A stretch of 64,000 bases of DNA from Bacillus sp. UNC438CL73TsuS30 (GCF_000482325.1 NZ_KI535295.1:1-64000), one strand, 5' to 3'; shown: positions 7,853-17,207, counted from the stretch's first letter. Numbers and translations are program-made. The notes: generated from the sequence alone by a model not told the origin.

Positions 7853-9550
7853 TTAAGGAATCATGAAACTAAGAACTGCATTTTGCAGCCAAACGATGAT
7901 TCCGACAATAATGACGAGGAAAATACTATGCTTGATTGTAAAGCGGAACAGCTCGGATTCTTTACCGGCAAGTCCTACGGCTGCACAGGCAACGGCAATC
8001 GATTGTGGTGAAATCATTTTACCCGTTACTCCGCCGGATGAGTTAGCTGCAAGTGCCAAAATTGGATTCATGCCAATCGATTCGGCGGTAACTTTTTGCA
8101 AATTGGCGAATAATACGTTTGCCGATGTGTCCGATCCAGTTATAAAAACCCCCAGCCATCCAAGGAAAGGTGAGAAGAATGGGAACAGGACCGGCCCTGT
8201 TTTTGCCAATGCTAAGCCAAGAGTTGTACTCATTCCAGAAACGTTAATCACATAGGCGAAACCAACAACTGTAGCAATCGTTAACAGTGGGTACTTTACT
8301 TCATTTAACGTTTCCCCAAATGTTTGCACCCAATTCTTCCATGACATTTTAATAATAAACTTCGTGATCATTGCAGCAATTAAAATCGCAGTACCAGCGG
8401 CTGCCAATAGCTCTATTTTGTAAAATGCGGGTGCCGGAGCAGCCCCGGCTTTACTAATCATTTTGTTATGGACGAATGGTACCTCCGGCATAAAGGTTAA
8501 AGCATTTCCAATTGAATTAATAGCCTTTAGAATAGTATTAGAACCTTCATAATGCCCGCTTAATGCAAGCTTAATCGTGGGAATTCCCCAGAGTGAAATG
8601 GCTGCTGTTAACAAAATAAATGGTGACCAAGCTTTAAAAATTTGACCCCCAGTATAGTGAACTACATTTGTTTTTCTACTAGTACTGGTAACAGCAGCGG
8701 CAAGCTCTTGTTCTGCCGAAAAACGGAAAATTGTTTTTGGCTTCCAGAAATTTAGGAAGATAGCTAAAGCAAACAACGAAACAAGTGCTGATAAGATATC
8801 AGGCAGTTCTGGACCTAAAAAGTTTGATGTTAAGTATTGTGTAATGGCAAATGCAAACCCCGATACAAGAATTGCCGGCAATACTTCCATCGTTTTCTTA
8901 AAACCAGCCATAATAAATACCAGATAAAATGGAATAAACACTGATAAAAATGGAAGCTGACGACCGATCATTTTTGAAATTTCTTTTGCGGCAATACCGG
9001 TAGGACCTTCCATCGCAATAACTGGAATACCGATGGCGCCAAACGCAACCGGTGCTGTGTTTGCAATTAAACAAATCCCAGCAGCATATAGCGGATTAAA
9101 TCCCAAACCAACTAATAATGCAGCGGAAATCGCAACCGGTGCACCGAATCCTGCTGCCCCTTCAAGGAATGCCCCAAACGAAAACGCTACCAATAATGCT
9201 TGCAAACGACGGTCTTCAGTAATGGATAAGACAGAATGGCGAATGATTTCGAATTGACCCGATTTTACAGTAAGCTTGTATAGAAATACGGAGGCTACGA
9301 TGATCCAGCCAATCGGCAGAACTCCATAAACAGCCCCTTGAGTAGCCGACATGACGGCCATTCCAACCGGAACTTTGTACGCAATTACAGCGATAATAAT
9401 CGAGAGTATAAGTGTAGTCAGGCCGGCAATGTGGCCCTTCATTCTTTTAATAGCTAAGGCCCAGAAGAAATAAAGAATGGGTATTAGTGCAACAATCGCG
9501 GTGAATGCTAAATTGTTTCCTACTGCAGTAAAATTTTGAGTAAATGTCAT
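7853..9550 (-). CDS. lutP: L-lactate permease
   Basis: LctP-family membrane transporter importing lactate with protons; very hydrophobic with 12 or more membrane segments and the conserved GAFLEGAAGFGAPVAI block and the late GVTGKMISPQSIAVA segment. Two ATGs compete: the one at 9556 lies only 3 bases from the AAGGGAG ribosome binding site, while the one at 9550 has a normal 9-base spacing, so I chose the latter (565 aa). Divergent from lutR with a LutR-type operator in its promoter; lutABC lies beyond lutR, completing an import-and-oxidise unit. Confidence 0.93.
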   Translation of the reverse strand: MTFTQNFTAVGNNLAFTAIVALIPILYFFWALAIKRMKGHIAGLTTLILSIIIAVIAYKVPVGMAVMSATQGAVYGVLPIGWIIVASVFLYKLTVKSGQFEIIRHSVLSITEDRRLQALLVAFSFGAFLEGAAGFGAPVAISAALLVGLGFNPLYAAGICLIANTAPVAFGAIGIPVIAMEGPTGIAAKEISKMIGRQLPFLSVFIPFYLVFIMAGFKKTMEVLPAILVSGFAFAITQYLTSNFLGPELPDILSALVSLFALAIFLNFWKPKTIFRFSAEQELAAAVTSTSRKTNVVHYTGGQIFKAWSPFILLTAAISLWGIPTIKLALSGHYEGSNTILKAINSIGNALTFMPEVPFVHNKMISKAGAAPAPAFYKIELLAAAGTAILIAAMITKFIIKMSWKNWVQTFGETLNEVKYPLLTIATVVGFAYVINVSGMSTTLGLALAKTGPVLFPFFSPFLGWLGVFITGSDTSANVLFANLQKVTAESIGMNPILALAANSSGGVTGKMISPQSIAVACAAVGLAGKESELFRFTIKHSIFLVIIVGIIVWLQNAVLSFMIP

Positions 9551-9647
9551 CGGCATAATCTCCCTTAATTGGTTTTGTTATAGAGTTGCATTTTTACAGA
9601 AAAAATTATCACCTACTTTACAAATAGAGTAATCGCTTACAAGTGAT

Positions 9648-9677
9648 AGTATGGTCATCAGATGATTAGGTGTTCAA
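9648..9677 (-). promoter_or_regulatory. lutP promoter with LutR-type operator
   Basis: Minus strand TTGAAC (9672-9677), 18-bp spacer and CATACT (9648-9653). The spacer contains TCATC-N-GATGA (9655-9665), a perfect 5+1+5 palindrome repeated exactly at lutA. This is the motif I recall for LutR of B. subtilis. Binding here would block RNA polymerase directly. Confidence 0.65.
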
Positions 9678-9848
9678 CATGGTGATAGAAAAGATTATAT
9701 TAATATTTTTTAAAAATTACAACAGTATTTTTTACTATGGTTTTTATAAAAATCGCCCATAAAATTTTGAAGTAGATGCAAATCATATGAAAATAGGTAT
9801 AATAAAAGTGCGTGTCAAAGCTGATGAATTATATAAAGGGGCACTGGA

Positions 9849-10583
9849 ATGAATTATAAAAAAATCAAACCTAAAAAAATATATGAAGAGGTTGCCGAAG
9901 CTATTTATGAAATGATTCGGTCTGGGGAGCTTAAACCCGGGGATAAGCTTGACTCTGTACAACAGCTTGCGGAAAATTTTCAGGTAGGACGTTCGGCCAT
10001 ACGTGAGGCATTAACCTCATTGCGGGCAATGGGACTTGTCGAAATGAAGCAGGGGGAAGGAACGTATATTAAGGAATTTGAACCAGATCAAATTACTTTT
10101 CCATTATCAACTGCTATCTTAATGAACCAGGTAGATATTGCAGAATTAGTAGAAGTGCGGAAAATTATTGAAAGCGGGACTGCAGCTGCTGCGGCAAAGC
10201 GAAGAACCGATCAGAATTTAATGATGATGGAGGCTGCTCTTGAAGCAATGCTTGAAGCAAAAGGTGATGAAGAACTTGGTGAAACGGCAGATTTACAGTT
10301 TCACATGGCGCTTGCCGAAGCTGCCCAAAACCGATTATTGCTGAATTTAATGAACCATGTTTCTGAGCTTATGGTAGAAACGATGAGGGAAACGCGCAGG
10401 GTTTGGTTGTTTTCAAAAGAAACTACCATTGAGCAGTTACATAAGGAGCACTTGGCCATTTTTGAAGCAATCAAAGCACAGGACGAAGAGGCAGCAAGGG
10501 ACAACATGCTGATTCACCTTGAAAATGTCGATGCTATTCTAGGGAAGTATTTCCAACATACAACAAAGTTTAATAAGGAGTAA
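9849..10583 (+). CDS. lutR: GntR-family lactate regulator LutR
   Basis: 244 aa. N-terminal winged helix of the GntR type (about 9-75; LAENFQVGRSAIREALTSL recognition region, GEGTYI wing) and an all-helical FCD effector domain (about 95-235) with the E-R, H and H residues of the FadR/LldR subgroup (ADLQFHMALA, HLAIFEAI). Predicted repressor of lutABC and lutP, released when lactate is available. AAAGGGG precedes the ATG and a TATAAT lies at 9798-9803. It sits between its two targets, each carrying the same operator. Confidence 0.9.
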   Translation: MNYKKIKPKKIYEEVAEAIYEMIRSGELKPGDKLDSVQQLAENFQVGRSAIREALTSLRAMGLVEMKQGEGTYIKEFEPDQITFPLSTAILMNQVDIAELVEVRKIIESGTAAAAAKRRTDQNLMMMEAALEAMLEAKGDEELGETADLQFHMALAEAAQNRLLLNLMNHVSELMVETMRETRRVWLFSKETTIEQLHKEHLAIFEAIKAQDEEAARDNMLIHLENVDAILGKYFQHTTKFNKE

Positions 10584-10591
10584 ATACTGAT

Positions 10592-10629
10592 AAAAAAGGG
10601 TTCCTAAAAATAGTAGGGAGCCCTTTTTT
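10592..10629 (+). terminator. Terminator of lutR
   Basis: AAAAAAGGG(T)TCC / GGGAGCCCTTTTTT stem-loop, 8 bases past the stop codon. Confidence 0.85.
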
Positions 10630-10681
10630 GCATTTTTTAATCAGATAAAAAAGGACTTTTTTTTGAAAGCCCTTTCTAAAC

Positions 10682-10733
10682 TTGATACTTTTGGTGTAAG
10701 ATGTACAATATAAATTATTAAGTCATCAGATGA
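10682..10733 (+). promoter_or_regulatory. lutABC promoter and LutR-type operator
   Basis: TTGATA (10682-10687), 16-bp spacer, TACAAT (10704-10709), then TCATC-N-GATGA at 10723-10733, about where the transcript would begin. The operator is identical to the one in the lutP promoter. Confidence 0.75.
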
Positions 10734-10791
10734 CCAGTTAACTAATTTTATAAACATAGTGACAGAATTTATTTTTGAGGGGAAGAGAAAA

Positions 10792-11508
10792 ATGAAGGTT
10801 ACACTTTTTGCAACTTGTATCGTTGATATGTTCCAAGGAAATGTGGGCAAGGCAACGGTTGAACTGCTTGAAAGACTTGGATGTGAAGTGGAATTCCCGG
10901 AATCGCAGGTCTGCTGTGGTCAGCCTGCATACAACAGTGGTTATGTGAAGGAATCAAAAGAAGCCATGAAACGTATGATTGAAACGTTTAGTGACGCCGA
11001 ATATGTTGTTTCACCATCTGGTTCATGTGCTTTTATGTTCCATGAGTATCCGCATGTTTTTGCAGGCGACCCTGTATGGGAGCAAAAGGCAAAGGCATTA
11101 GCAGCCAAAACCTATGAGTTGACACAATTTATCGTCGAAGTTTTAAAAATAGAAGATGTCGGTGCCAGATTTGAAGGCAATGTAACTTATCATACTTCCT
11201 GCCACATGACTAGATTACTAGGCGTAAAAGAACCGCCTATGATTTTGTTAAGAAATGTTAAAGGGTTACAGTTCACCGAATTACCTGGTAAAGAACAATG
11301 CTGCGGATTTGGCGGCACATTTTCAGTTAAAATGGCACAAATTTCGGAACAGATGGTCGATGAGAAGGTCCGACACGTAGAAGAAACCGGGGCAAAGTAC
11401 CTGGTGGGGGCGGACGGAGCCTGCTTGATGAATATCGGCGGCAGGATGGAACGACTGGGGAAACCGGTAAAAGTGCTGCATATTGCGGAAATATTAAACA
11501 GCCGTTAA
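10792..11508 (+). CDS. lutA: Lactate utilisation protein A (Fe-S oxidoreductase)
   Basis: 238 aa, the same length as B. subtilis LutA. Carries two CCG domains (CF-type cysteine-rich repeats): [12 protein letters not shown] near residue 38 and [12 protein letters not shown] near 170, ligands for an iron-sulfur centre in the LutABC complex that oxidises L-lactate to pyruvate. The start at 10792 follows GAGGGGAAG at good spacing and begins MKVTLFATC as in orthologues; an upstream in-frame GTG would add 11 residues without a ribosome binding site. First gene of the operon, 33 bases before lutB. Confidence 0.95.
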   Translation: MKVTLFATCIVDMFQGNVGKATVELLERLGCEVEFPESQVCCGQPAYNSGYVKESKEAMKRMIETFSDAEYVVSPSGSCAFMFHEYPHVFAGDPVWEQKAKALAAKTYELTQFIVEVLKIEDVGARFEGNVTYHTSCHMTRLLGVKEPPMILLRNVKGLQFTELPGKEQCCGFGGTFSVKMAQISEQMVDEKVRHVEETGAKYLVGADGACLMNIGGRMERLGKPVKVLHIAEILNSR

Positions 11509-11541
11509 TGCATTTATTTTTTGAAATGGGGGCGATTTCCT

Positions 11542-12975
11542 TTGACAATGAAAATTGGCACGGAGCAGTTTAAGGAACGTGTTGATCATGGAATACACGA
11601 TGATTTCATGCGCGGTGCAGTTTCCGGAGCACAGGACGGAATGGGTTTGAAGCGTAGGGCAGTGACAACTGATGAAATGAGCAATTGGGAAGACTGGCGC
11701 AATCACGGCGAAGAAATCAGGCAGCATGTTCTGGAGAATTTGGATTATTACCTGGAGCAGCTGAGTGAAAATATAGCCAAACGTGGCGGGCACGTCTTTT
11801 TTGCACAAACTAAGGAAGAAGCAAATGAATATATTAGAAGTGTTGTCCAGAAGAAAAAGGCAAAAAAAATTGTCAAAGCCAAATCGATGGTAACAGAAGA
11901 AATCAGCTTAAATACAATGCTGCAGGAGGAAGGCTGTGAAGTCGTCGAAACGGACCTTGGTGAATATATTCTCCAGCTGGACGATCATGATCCGCCGTCC
12001 CATATCGTTGTACCTGCCTTGCATAAAAATAAAGAACAAATCCGCGATGTTTTTGAAAAGAAATTAGGGTATACGAAAACATCAAAACCTGAAGAACTTG
12101 CCTATCAAGCACGTGTCACACTCCGCGAGAAATTTTTGGAAGCGGATATTGGGATAACGGGCTGTAACTTTGCGGTTGCTGAAACAGGTTCCTTCAGTCT
12201 AGTTACAAACGAAGGAAATGCTGATTTAGTAACGGCGCTGCCGAAAACGCAAATTACCGTCATGGGGATGGAGCGGATTGTGCCAACCTTTGAGGAAATG
12301 GAAGTACTCGTCAGCCTGTTAACAAGAAGTGCTGTTGGGCAAAAGCTGACCAGTTATATTACTGTATTGACCGGGCCTCGCGAGGAATTGGATGTTGATG
12401 GACCTGAGGATTTCCATTTGGTAATTGTCGATAATGGAAGATCAAATATTCTTGGTGGTGAATTTCAGTCGGTATTACAATGTATCCGCTGTGCCGCCTG
12501 CATTAATGTTTGTCCGGTGTATCGTCATATTGGCGGTCACTCTTACGGTTCAATTTATCCTGGGCCAATTGGTGCCGTACTCACGCCATTGCTTGGTGGT
12601 TATGATGAATACAAGGAGCTTCCATATGCTTCTACCCTTTGCGGTGCCTGTACAGAAGTATGTCCGGTGAAGATTCCGCTGCACAACCTGCTGCATAAAC
12701 ACCGTGAAGTCATTGTAGAAAAAGAAGGAAAAGCACCTGTTTCAGAAAAATTATTAATGAAGGCATTTGGCCTTGGAGCTGCTTCTCCAACTCTTTATAA
12801 AATTGGTTCGAAAATCGTGCCTGCCGCTATGTCTCCATTTACCTCGGGGGATAAAATCTCCAAAGGACCGGGACCGCTTAAAGCTTGGACGGATATTCGA
12901 GATTTCCCGGCCCCGAATAAAGAGAGATTCAGAGATTGGTTTAAAAATCGCGATAAAGGAGACAAAAAACTATGA
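11542..12975 (+). CDS. lutB: Lactate utilisation protein B (ferredoxin-like Fe-S subunit)
   Basis: About 477 aa. LUD domain in the N-terminal half ([14 protein letters not shown]), then two 4Fe-4S motifs, [12 protein letters not shown] (about 315) and CGACTEVCP (about 367), and a C-terminal tail of LutB type (KAFGLGA..). I place the start at the TTG 11542, which has GGGGGCG about 9 bases upstream and yields MTMKIGT, close to the MAMKIGT start of B. subtilis LutB; the ATG at 11524 lacks a ribosome binding site. Its stop overlaps the lutC start by 4 bases (ATGA), so translation is coupled. Confidence 0.94.
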   Translation: MTMKIGTEQFKERVDHGIHDDFMRGAVSGAQDGMGLKRRAVTTDEMSNWEDWRNHGEEIRQHVLENLDYYLEQLSENIAKRGGHVFFAQTKEEANEYIRSVVQKKKAKKIVKAKSMVTEEISLNTMLQEEGCEVVETDLGEYILQLDDHDPPSHIVVPALHKNKEQIRDVFEKKLGYTKTSKPEELAYQARVTLREKFLEADIGITGCNFAVAETGSFSLVTNEGNADLVTALPKTQITVMGMERIVPTFEEMEVLVSLLTRSAVGQKLTSYITVLTGPREELDVDGPEDFHLVIVDNGRSNILGGEFQSVLQCIRCAACINVCPVYRHIGGHSYGSIYPGPIGAVLTPLLGGYDEYKELPYASTLCGACTEVCPVKIPLHNLLHKHREVIVEKEGKAPVSEKLLMKAFGLGAASPTLYKIGSKIVPAAMSPFTSGDKISKGPGPLKAWTDIRDFPAPNKERFRDWFKNRDKGDKKL

Positions 12976-13691
12976 TTGGCACCATCCATAATCGAGATAA
13001 ATTTTTAAATCAAATTGCCAGTCAGCTGAACCGGCCGAGAATTTCTGCTCCAATTGAAAGGCCGACCTGGAAATACCAGCCGCAATATGAGGTATTAAAG
13101 GATGCAACACAGGATGAACTGGTGGAGATTTTAAAGGAGCATTGTAAGAAAATCCATACGAAGATTTTTACTACGGATTTACAAGGGCTGCCGGGGGCTG
13201 TAAATGATGTAGTCGCTGAATACGGCGGAGGCCCTGTTGTGACGTGGAAAGATGAGCGGTTCTCGAAGTGGGGGCTTGATTCCTTAATGAAGGAGAAGTG
13301 GCCTTCTGAGAAGATTGATGTGTTTGAATGGGATTATAAATTAGGCGAAGAAAATGTTCATAAAGCAGAAAACGCAAATGTCGGCATTACTATTAGTGAA
13401 ATTACCCTTGCTGAGTCTGGAACAGTGGTTTTGTTTAGTGACAAGGACAAGGGTAGAACGGTCAGTTTTTTACCGGCTACATCGATTATGCTGATTCCCA
13501 AAAGCACTCTTGTTCCAAGGGCGACGCAGGCGGCAGTAAAAATGCGGGAAATTTATCATGAAACCGGACATGTGGCGTCTTGCATCAATTTTATTACCGG
13601 TCCAAGTAACTCGGCCGATATTGAGTTGAATCTGGTTGTCGGCGTACATGGTCCGATAAAGGCTACCTATATTGTGATTAATGATTTATAA
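12972..13691 (+). CDS. lutC: Lactate utilisation protein C
   Basis: 239-aa LUD-domain protein (LutC/YkgG family). Recognised by [18 protein letters not shown] and the C-terminal [11 protein letters not shown] motif. Forms the third subunit of the lactate-oxidising LutABC complex. Ribosome binding site AAAGGAGA lies in the end of lutB, and the genes overlap by 4 bases. Ends the operon before a GC-rich hairpin. Confidence 0.95.
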   Translation: MIGTIHNRDKFLNQIASQLNRPRISAPIERPTWKYQPQYEVLKDATQDELVEILKEHCKKIHTKIFTTDLQGLPGAVNDVVAEYGGGPVVTWKDERFSKWGLDSLMKEKWPSEKIDVFEWDYKLGEENVHKAENANVGITISEITLAESGTVVLFSDKDKGRTVSFLPATSIMLIPKSTLVPRATQAAVKMREIYHETGHVASCINFITGPSNSADIELNLVVGVHGPIKATYIVINDL

Positions 13692-13697
13692 ATTTGC

Positions 13698-13734
13698 TGG
13701 GGGGGCGGTCCTAGATGGACACGGCCCCTTTTTC
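13698..13734 (+). terminator. Terminator of lutABC
   Basis: GC-rich imperfect hairpin (GGGGCGGTCC / GGACACGGCCCC) followed by T5. The rest of 13735-13919 holds no gene I can identify. Confidence 0.65.
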
Positions 13735-13919
13735 CTTCAGACCTTTTAAAGTCACTTTCGGAAAAGGATTTCAGGCAATGGGACCCGTAATGGGCAATTT
13801 TGTTTTCAGGTGAAAATAAATAGCGATAAATTTCTTTATCTTCTGACGAACCCGCAGAAGACTTTGTGAGAAGTTAAAGTTGTATTCCCGTTTGTTTCCA
13901 AAAGCAGTAAAGACAATAG

Positions 13920-13961
13920 TGCAACCGATTAGTTGCATGGGGATTCAAAACGTGCTACCAT
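13920..13961 (+). promoter_or_regulatory. Promoter and ArsR-type operator of the SRPBCC-ArsR operon
   Basis: TTGCAT (13933-13938), 17-bp spacer, TACCAT (13956-13961). The palindrome TGCAAC-N6-GTTGCA (13920-13937) overlaps the -35. ArsR repressors bind 12-2-12-like dyads of this kind, and an arsR-family gene is second in this operon, so autoregulation is likely. Confidence 0.6.
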
Positions 13962-13995
13962 GTGGCTGCAGATAGAATTAAGGAGGTATTGTGAG

Positions 13996-14436
13996 ATGGA
14001 GAATGATCAAATTGAGCAAGAGATATTCATTGCTGCGCCACTGGAAAAGGTTTGGTTGTTAGTTAGCAAGCCAGCCTGGTGGGTTGGCGATGCCCCAGGT
14101 CCGAATTCTGTTCATGTTGATGGCAATCGTGTGGTTGCAGAGACAAGGTTCGGCAACTTCCCAGTGCTGATCGAACGAATGGATCCACCAAACTATTTAG
14201 CATGTCGATGGGCAAGCTCCTTTCCTGGTGAGGAGCCAAGAGGAGGTAATTCCACATTGGTTGAGTTTACTTTGACTGCTAAAGATGAAGGCACTATGCT
14301 ACGTATGGTGGAAAGTGGTTTTGCTAAATTAACCACCACTCATGATGAACGAATGAAGTTTTTTAGAGAAAATACGGATGGATGGAAACAGCAGCTAGAC
14401 TACTTACGCCAAGGTGCTGAGAAGACGGTGGAATGA
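13996..14436 (+). CDS. SRPBCC (AHSA1-like) domain protein
   Basis: 146 aa. QEIFIAAPLEKVWLLVSKPAWW at the N-terminus, the central LVEFTL..KDEGT.L.M.ESGF and the C-terminal GWKQQLDYL are typical of the AHSA1/START-like fold that encloses a hydrophobic ligand pocket. Start at 13996, which has AAGGAGG nine bases upstream; an earlier in-frame ATG at 13933 has none and lies inside the promoter. Overlaps the next gene by 4 bases. Ligand unknown; these pairs are commonly stress- or xenobiotic-responsive. Confidence 0.85.
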   Translation: MENDQIEQEIFIAAPLEKVWLLVSKPAWWVGDAPGPNSVHVDGNRVVAETRFGNFPVLIERMDPPNYLACRWASSFPGEEPRGGNSTLVEFTLTAKDEGTMLRMVESGFAKLTTTHDERMKFFRENTDGWKQQLDYLRQGAEKTVE

Positions 14437-14762
14437 CATTGGATAAGGAACAAGACGAAAAAGTTTTGGCGGCACTCGCTGATCCCACTCGTCGCCAGTT
14501 GCTCGATATTCTCGCAGCTTATGAAGGGGCCTCTGCAACGACTTTAGCTACTCAAGTAACGATATCCCGCCAAGCGGTGGTCAAACATTTGTCGGTTCTT
14601 GAGAAGGCTCGACTAGTATCTTGTGATCGTGTGGGCCGTGAGATTCGTTATACAGTCTGCACACAACCGTTGGAATCGACAGCTCAATGGATGGCGAACC
14701 TCGCAAATGATTGGAATCGGAAATTGAAGTCAATTAAGCACAGAGCAGAAACGGACGAATAA
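14433..14762 (+). CDS. ArsR-family transcriptional repressor
   Basis: 109 aa winged helix: KVLAALADPTRRQLLDIL start, recognition helix region SRQAVVKHLSVLE, and wing VGREIRYTV. There are no conserved cysteines of the metal-sensing ELCVCD type, so it is probably not a metal sensor; it matches the subgroup paired with SRPBCC proteins. Start codon overlaps the upstream stop (ATGA). Expected to bind the dyad in the operon promoter. Confidence 0.88.
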   Translation: MTLDKEQDEKVLAALADPTRRQLLDILAAYEGASATTLATQVTISRQAVVKHLSVLEKARLVSCDRVGREIRYTVCTQPLESTAQWMANLANDWNRKLKSIKHRAETDE

Positions 14763-14823
14763 TTACGAATTTATGAATGCATTTTTAAACATATAATTTT
14801 CAAAAGACCATCGAATTACCCTC

Positions 14824-14857
14824 AACGTTTCTTACACTTTTGTAGGAGACGTTTTTT
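14824..14857 (+). terminator. Terminator of the SRPBCC-ArsR operon
   Basis: 13-bp stem AACGTTTCTTACA / TGTAGGAGACGTT (two wobble pairs) with a four-base loop and T run. Confidence 0.8.
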
Positions 14858-14881
14858 ATACGACTTTTTAGTAAAACAGGG

Positions 14882-15256
14882 ATTGATGGCAGTGTACGCT
14901 GTTTAGGAGCAGGTGCCGGTAATACTCAAACAGAAGTACTTGTTGCCGTTTGTGAACGGATGGGAATTAGAACAGGGGTAGACTTATATAAAATGATGGA
15001 TTTGGCGGAAGATATTGTTTCACCCATTTTGCAAGTGCCGCAAGAAATTACAAGAGATAGCTTAACTCTCGGGTTTGCAGGTGTGTACTCAAGTTTTGCC
15101 CTTCATGCAAAACGTGCAGCTGCTAAATTTGGCGTTGATTCCCGTGATATATTAGTAGAATTGGGCAAACGAAAAGTAGTGGGCGGTCAAGAAGATATGA
15201 TCGTCGATGTGGCAACGGAGATTGCCAAAGAAAGGAATAAGGTTGTTTTGGGTTAA
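14882..15256 (+). pseudogene. 4-hydroxy-2-oxovalerate aldolase, C-terminal remnant
   Basis: The translation from 14882 gives [20 protein letters not shown] and continues through [34 protein letters not shown] and [13 protein letters not shown], all characteristic of the last third of DmpG/BphI/MhpE aldolases (about 340 aa). The catalytic N-terminal barrel is missing; homology starts abruptly just after the preceding terminator. An ATG at 14960 could yield 98 aa without a clear ribosome binding site. Non-functional as an aldolase; no partner acylating acetaldehyde dehydrogenase is nearby. Confidence 0.8.
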
Positions 15257-15269
15257 GTGCTTTGATGAA

Positions 15270-15307
15270 GGTGTCCCAAAGGTCAAACTTTTGGGACACC
15301 CCTTCTT
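15270..15307 (+). terminator. Terminator after the aldolase remnant
   Basis: Strong stem GGTGTCCCAAA / TTTGGGACACC. The tail is only weakly T-rich on either strand; could serve both neighbours. Confidence 0.6.
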
Positions 15308-15335
15308 AAATTTATAGGATTATATTCAATTCTTA

Positions 15336-16208
15336 CTATTTTTTAAATTCCTTGTAACTCTTTTTAAATACTTCCTTAGTTACAGCATGAAACAATAGTT
15401 TTTGGTCTGTCGTCCAAAACGACAGGTCGAATCCAGTGGCTCCTTCATGAAAATTGCCTTCCAATTTGGTTGTTTTTCCTTTTACAGTGGTGAAAAACTT
15501 CACCAAACGCCCATCTGTTACTCCGTTTAATACATACCTGGATTCTTTCCCCTTTTCATCCAACATGAGTAGGTAACCTGTCAATTCACCTTCTAGTAAG
15601 GCTTCATCTATTTTAATGAACAATTGGAAGGAGTCGTCCTGGGCGGTGTAAAGATAGCCGTAAACACTGCGAAGATTGGAAAAAAAGTTTCTTATTCTTT
15701 TATTTTCGTTTTCTTCAGCGTGATAGTCTTTTAGCGCTTTTATATATCCATCGAGTTCTTTATGATTTACGGGATTGTATAGTCTGATGTCTCTTTCTCC
15801 TTGCTTTTGTACTAAAAGATGTGGTCCAGAAAACCAAGCTTCATAGGTTATAATTTTCCCGCCGTTATTCACCTTGAATTTATACCCCTTTTCGGTTGTT
15901 TCCCCAGTCAGGAGGTATATTTTCTCTTCCATAACAGGTGCTTTCCTGGCTTTTTCTATGAATCTCTGTTGGTGAAGTGTCCCCTTGACTTTCCCTCTTC
16001 TACTAGTTAGTTCAAACCAATGAAGTATGCCATTTGCACTATACACAAATGCATCCGATTTGTTCAGCGGGTCCTTTAGGTCTTTCACCTTGGATGTTGC
16101 CCACCAAAATGCTGTTCCAATCAACAACCCAATAACTGCCGCCGCTCCCCAATATTTTATCCTCTTTATTTGGTTTCCCCTCCTGACCATCTCTCTAAAT
16201 TCTAACAT
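15336..16208 (-). CDS. Membrane-anchored protein of unknown function
   Basis: Up to 290 aa: short basic N-terminus, one membrane helix (about 19-36, GAAAVIGLLIGTAFWW), then a hydrophilic, beta-rich domain presumably outside the membrane. I recognise no family. The start is uncertain: the first ATG has no clear ribosome binding site, and AGGAGGGG occurs inside the reading frame near residue 9 with no usable start codon after it. Last of three minus-strand genes (17207-15336) whose first two members are related membrane proteins, so a shared transcript is possible. Confidence 0.6.
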   Translation of the reverse strand: MLEFREMVRRGNQIKRIKYWGAAAVIGLLIGTAFWWATSKVKDLKDPLNKSDAFVYSANGILHWFELTSRRGKVKGTLHQQRFIEKARKAPVMEEKIYLLTGETTEKGYKFKVNNGGKIITYEAWFSGPHLLVQKQGERDIRLYNPVNHKELDGYIKALKDYHAEENENKRIRNFFSNLRSVYGYLYTAQDDSFQLFIKIDEALLEGELTGYLLMLDEKGKESRYVLNGVTDGRLVKFFTTVKGKTTKLEGNFHEGATGFDLSFWTTDQKLLFHAVTKEVFKKSYKEFKK

Positions 16209-16255
16209 AAATATCCAGAAGCCGACCTAAAGGGCAAGAGGGGAGAACAAAATAT

Positions 16256-16723
16256 TTAGTGGTTATTTAACTTAAAATACCATTTATAAAATATCCATGC
16301 TAAGAATAAGGTAGCATAAACGGATGCCCAGGTATAATACCATTGCCAATGAATATATGAAATCAGATTTGTATACTTTTCCATGAAGACTTCAGGTAAG
16401 GTTAGTGCTGTGGAATATGCACTTATATATAGGGGTTTTTTCCAAAATGAATTGGTTTTGGGGTAAAAGAGACAAAAGAAGATGGTTACGACGGGATATA
16501 AAAAGAACTCATATAAAAAGCTGGTGCCATTCACTTTTGCGAGTTCCCGAACAGGGTACTCTAATAAGTTGAAGCCCACAGCGAGAATCCCAGCAAACCA
16601 TGTAACACACTGTTGAAATAAGAAAATAATGCTGGCATCTTTTAATTTATCCTTTGGTATGAATGCAACAGAAATAAAAGTGCAGGCATATAGAATGTAT
16701 AAAATCAACGGTTCAATCTTCAT
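16256..16723 (-). CDS. CBO0543-like multi-pass membrane protein
   Basis: 155 aa, about four hydrophobic helices. Resembles the CBO0543 family found in spore-forming Firmicutes: PKDKLKDASIIFLFQQ, LLEYPVREL and a conserved FLYEFFLYP. It shares this layout with its upstream neighbour (RLREAIATLLLFQ, LLESPVRIF, FTMEYLAFP), so the two are tandem paralogues of low identity. Overlaps the upstream gene by 11 bases. Function unknown. Confidence 0.65.
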   Translation of the reverse strand: MKIEPLILYILYACTFISVAFIPKDKLKDASIIFLFQQCVTWFAGILAVGFNLLEYPVRELAKVNGTSFLYEFFLYPVVTIFFCLFYPKTNSFWKKPLYISAYSTALTLPEVFMEKYTNLISYIHWQWYYTWASVYATLFLAWIFYKWYFKLNNH

Positions 16724-17207
16724 TCGTCTCTAACCTTTCAAAGTCAGGATGTGCCATGATCCATAAAACATAACGACGACATATCCAAAGCTCAATGATA
16801 AAATTAAAAAAGCTTCTTATGAGATTCTCCATACTAATCTTCATAATGTTTGTAAATTTCCCCATTAAAAACATAAAAGTTAACATAATGCCTATCCAAA
16901 AAAAATAATGTAACACACGTCTTATAAAATGTGCGTTTTTTGGAAATTTAAGCTGGAACAGAAGAGCAAAAAAAGGAAAAGCTAAATATTCCATCGTAAA
17001 ATTTATTTTTGTTGCATGTTTGAAAATTCGAACGGGTGATTCAAGTAAGCCGAAATAGGTTAAGTAAATGCTAAACAGCCACGTTAACATCTGAAATAAC
17101 AAAAGAGTTGCAATTGCTTCGCGAAGTCGACTTCGAGGGATAACTTTCCAAAGAGAGATCGGAAATATTAACCATAATAGAAGCAACACCAAATAATCTG
17201 ATTTCAT
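16713..17207 (-). CDS. CBO0543-like multi-pass membrane protein
   Basis: 164 aa, about four membrane helices and a short acidic cytoplasmic tail. Paralogue of the following gene (see LLESPVRIF and FTMEYLAFP blocks). AAAGGTGAG precedes the ATG. First gene of the three-gene minus-strand set. Function unknown. Confidence 0.65.
   Translation of the reverse strand: MKSDYLVLLLLWLIFPISLWKVIPRSRLREAIATLLLFQMLTWLFSIYLTYFGLLESPVRIFKHATKINFTMEYLAFPFFALLFQLKFPKNAHFIRRVLHYFFWIGIMLTFMFLMGKFTNIMKISMENLIRSFFNFIIELWICRRYVLWIMAHPDFERLETNED

Noticed and set aside
7863..8255. Plus-strand 130-codon frame inside lutP
   Set aside because: Antisense to a well-conserved permease, no start signals, and low-complexity composition typical of shadows.
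10641..10680. Second terminator behind lutR
   Set aside because: The A-rich/T-rich runs do not form a stem with a stable GC core.
11494..11808. Minus-strand 104-codon frame inside lutB
   Set aside because: Lies opposite a conserved coding region with matching orthologues; no independent start signals.
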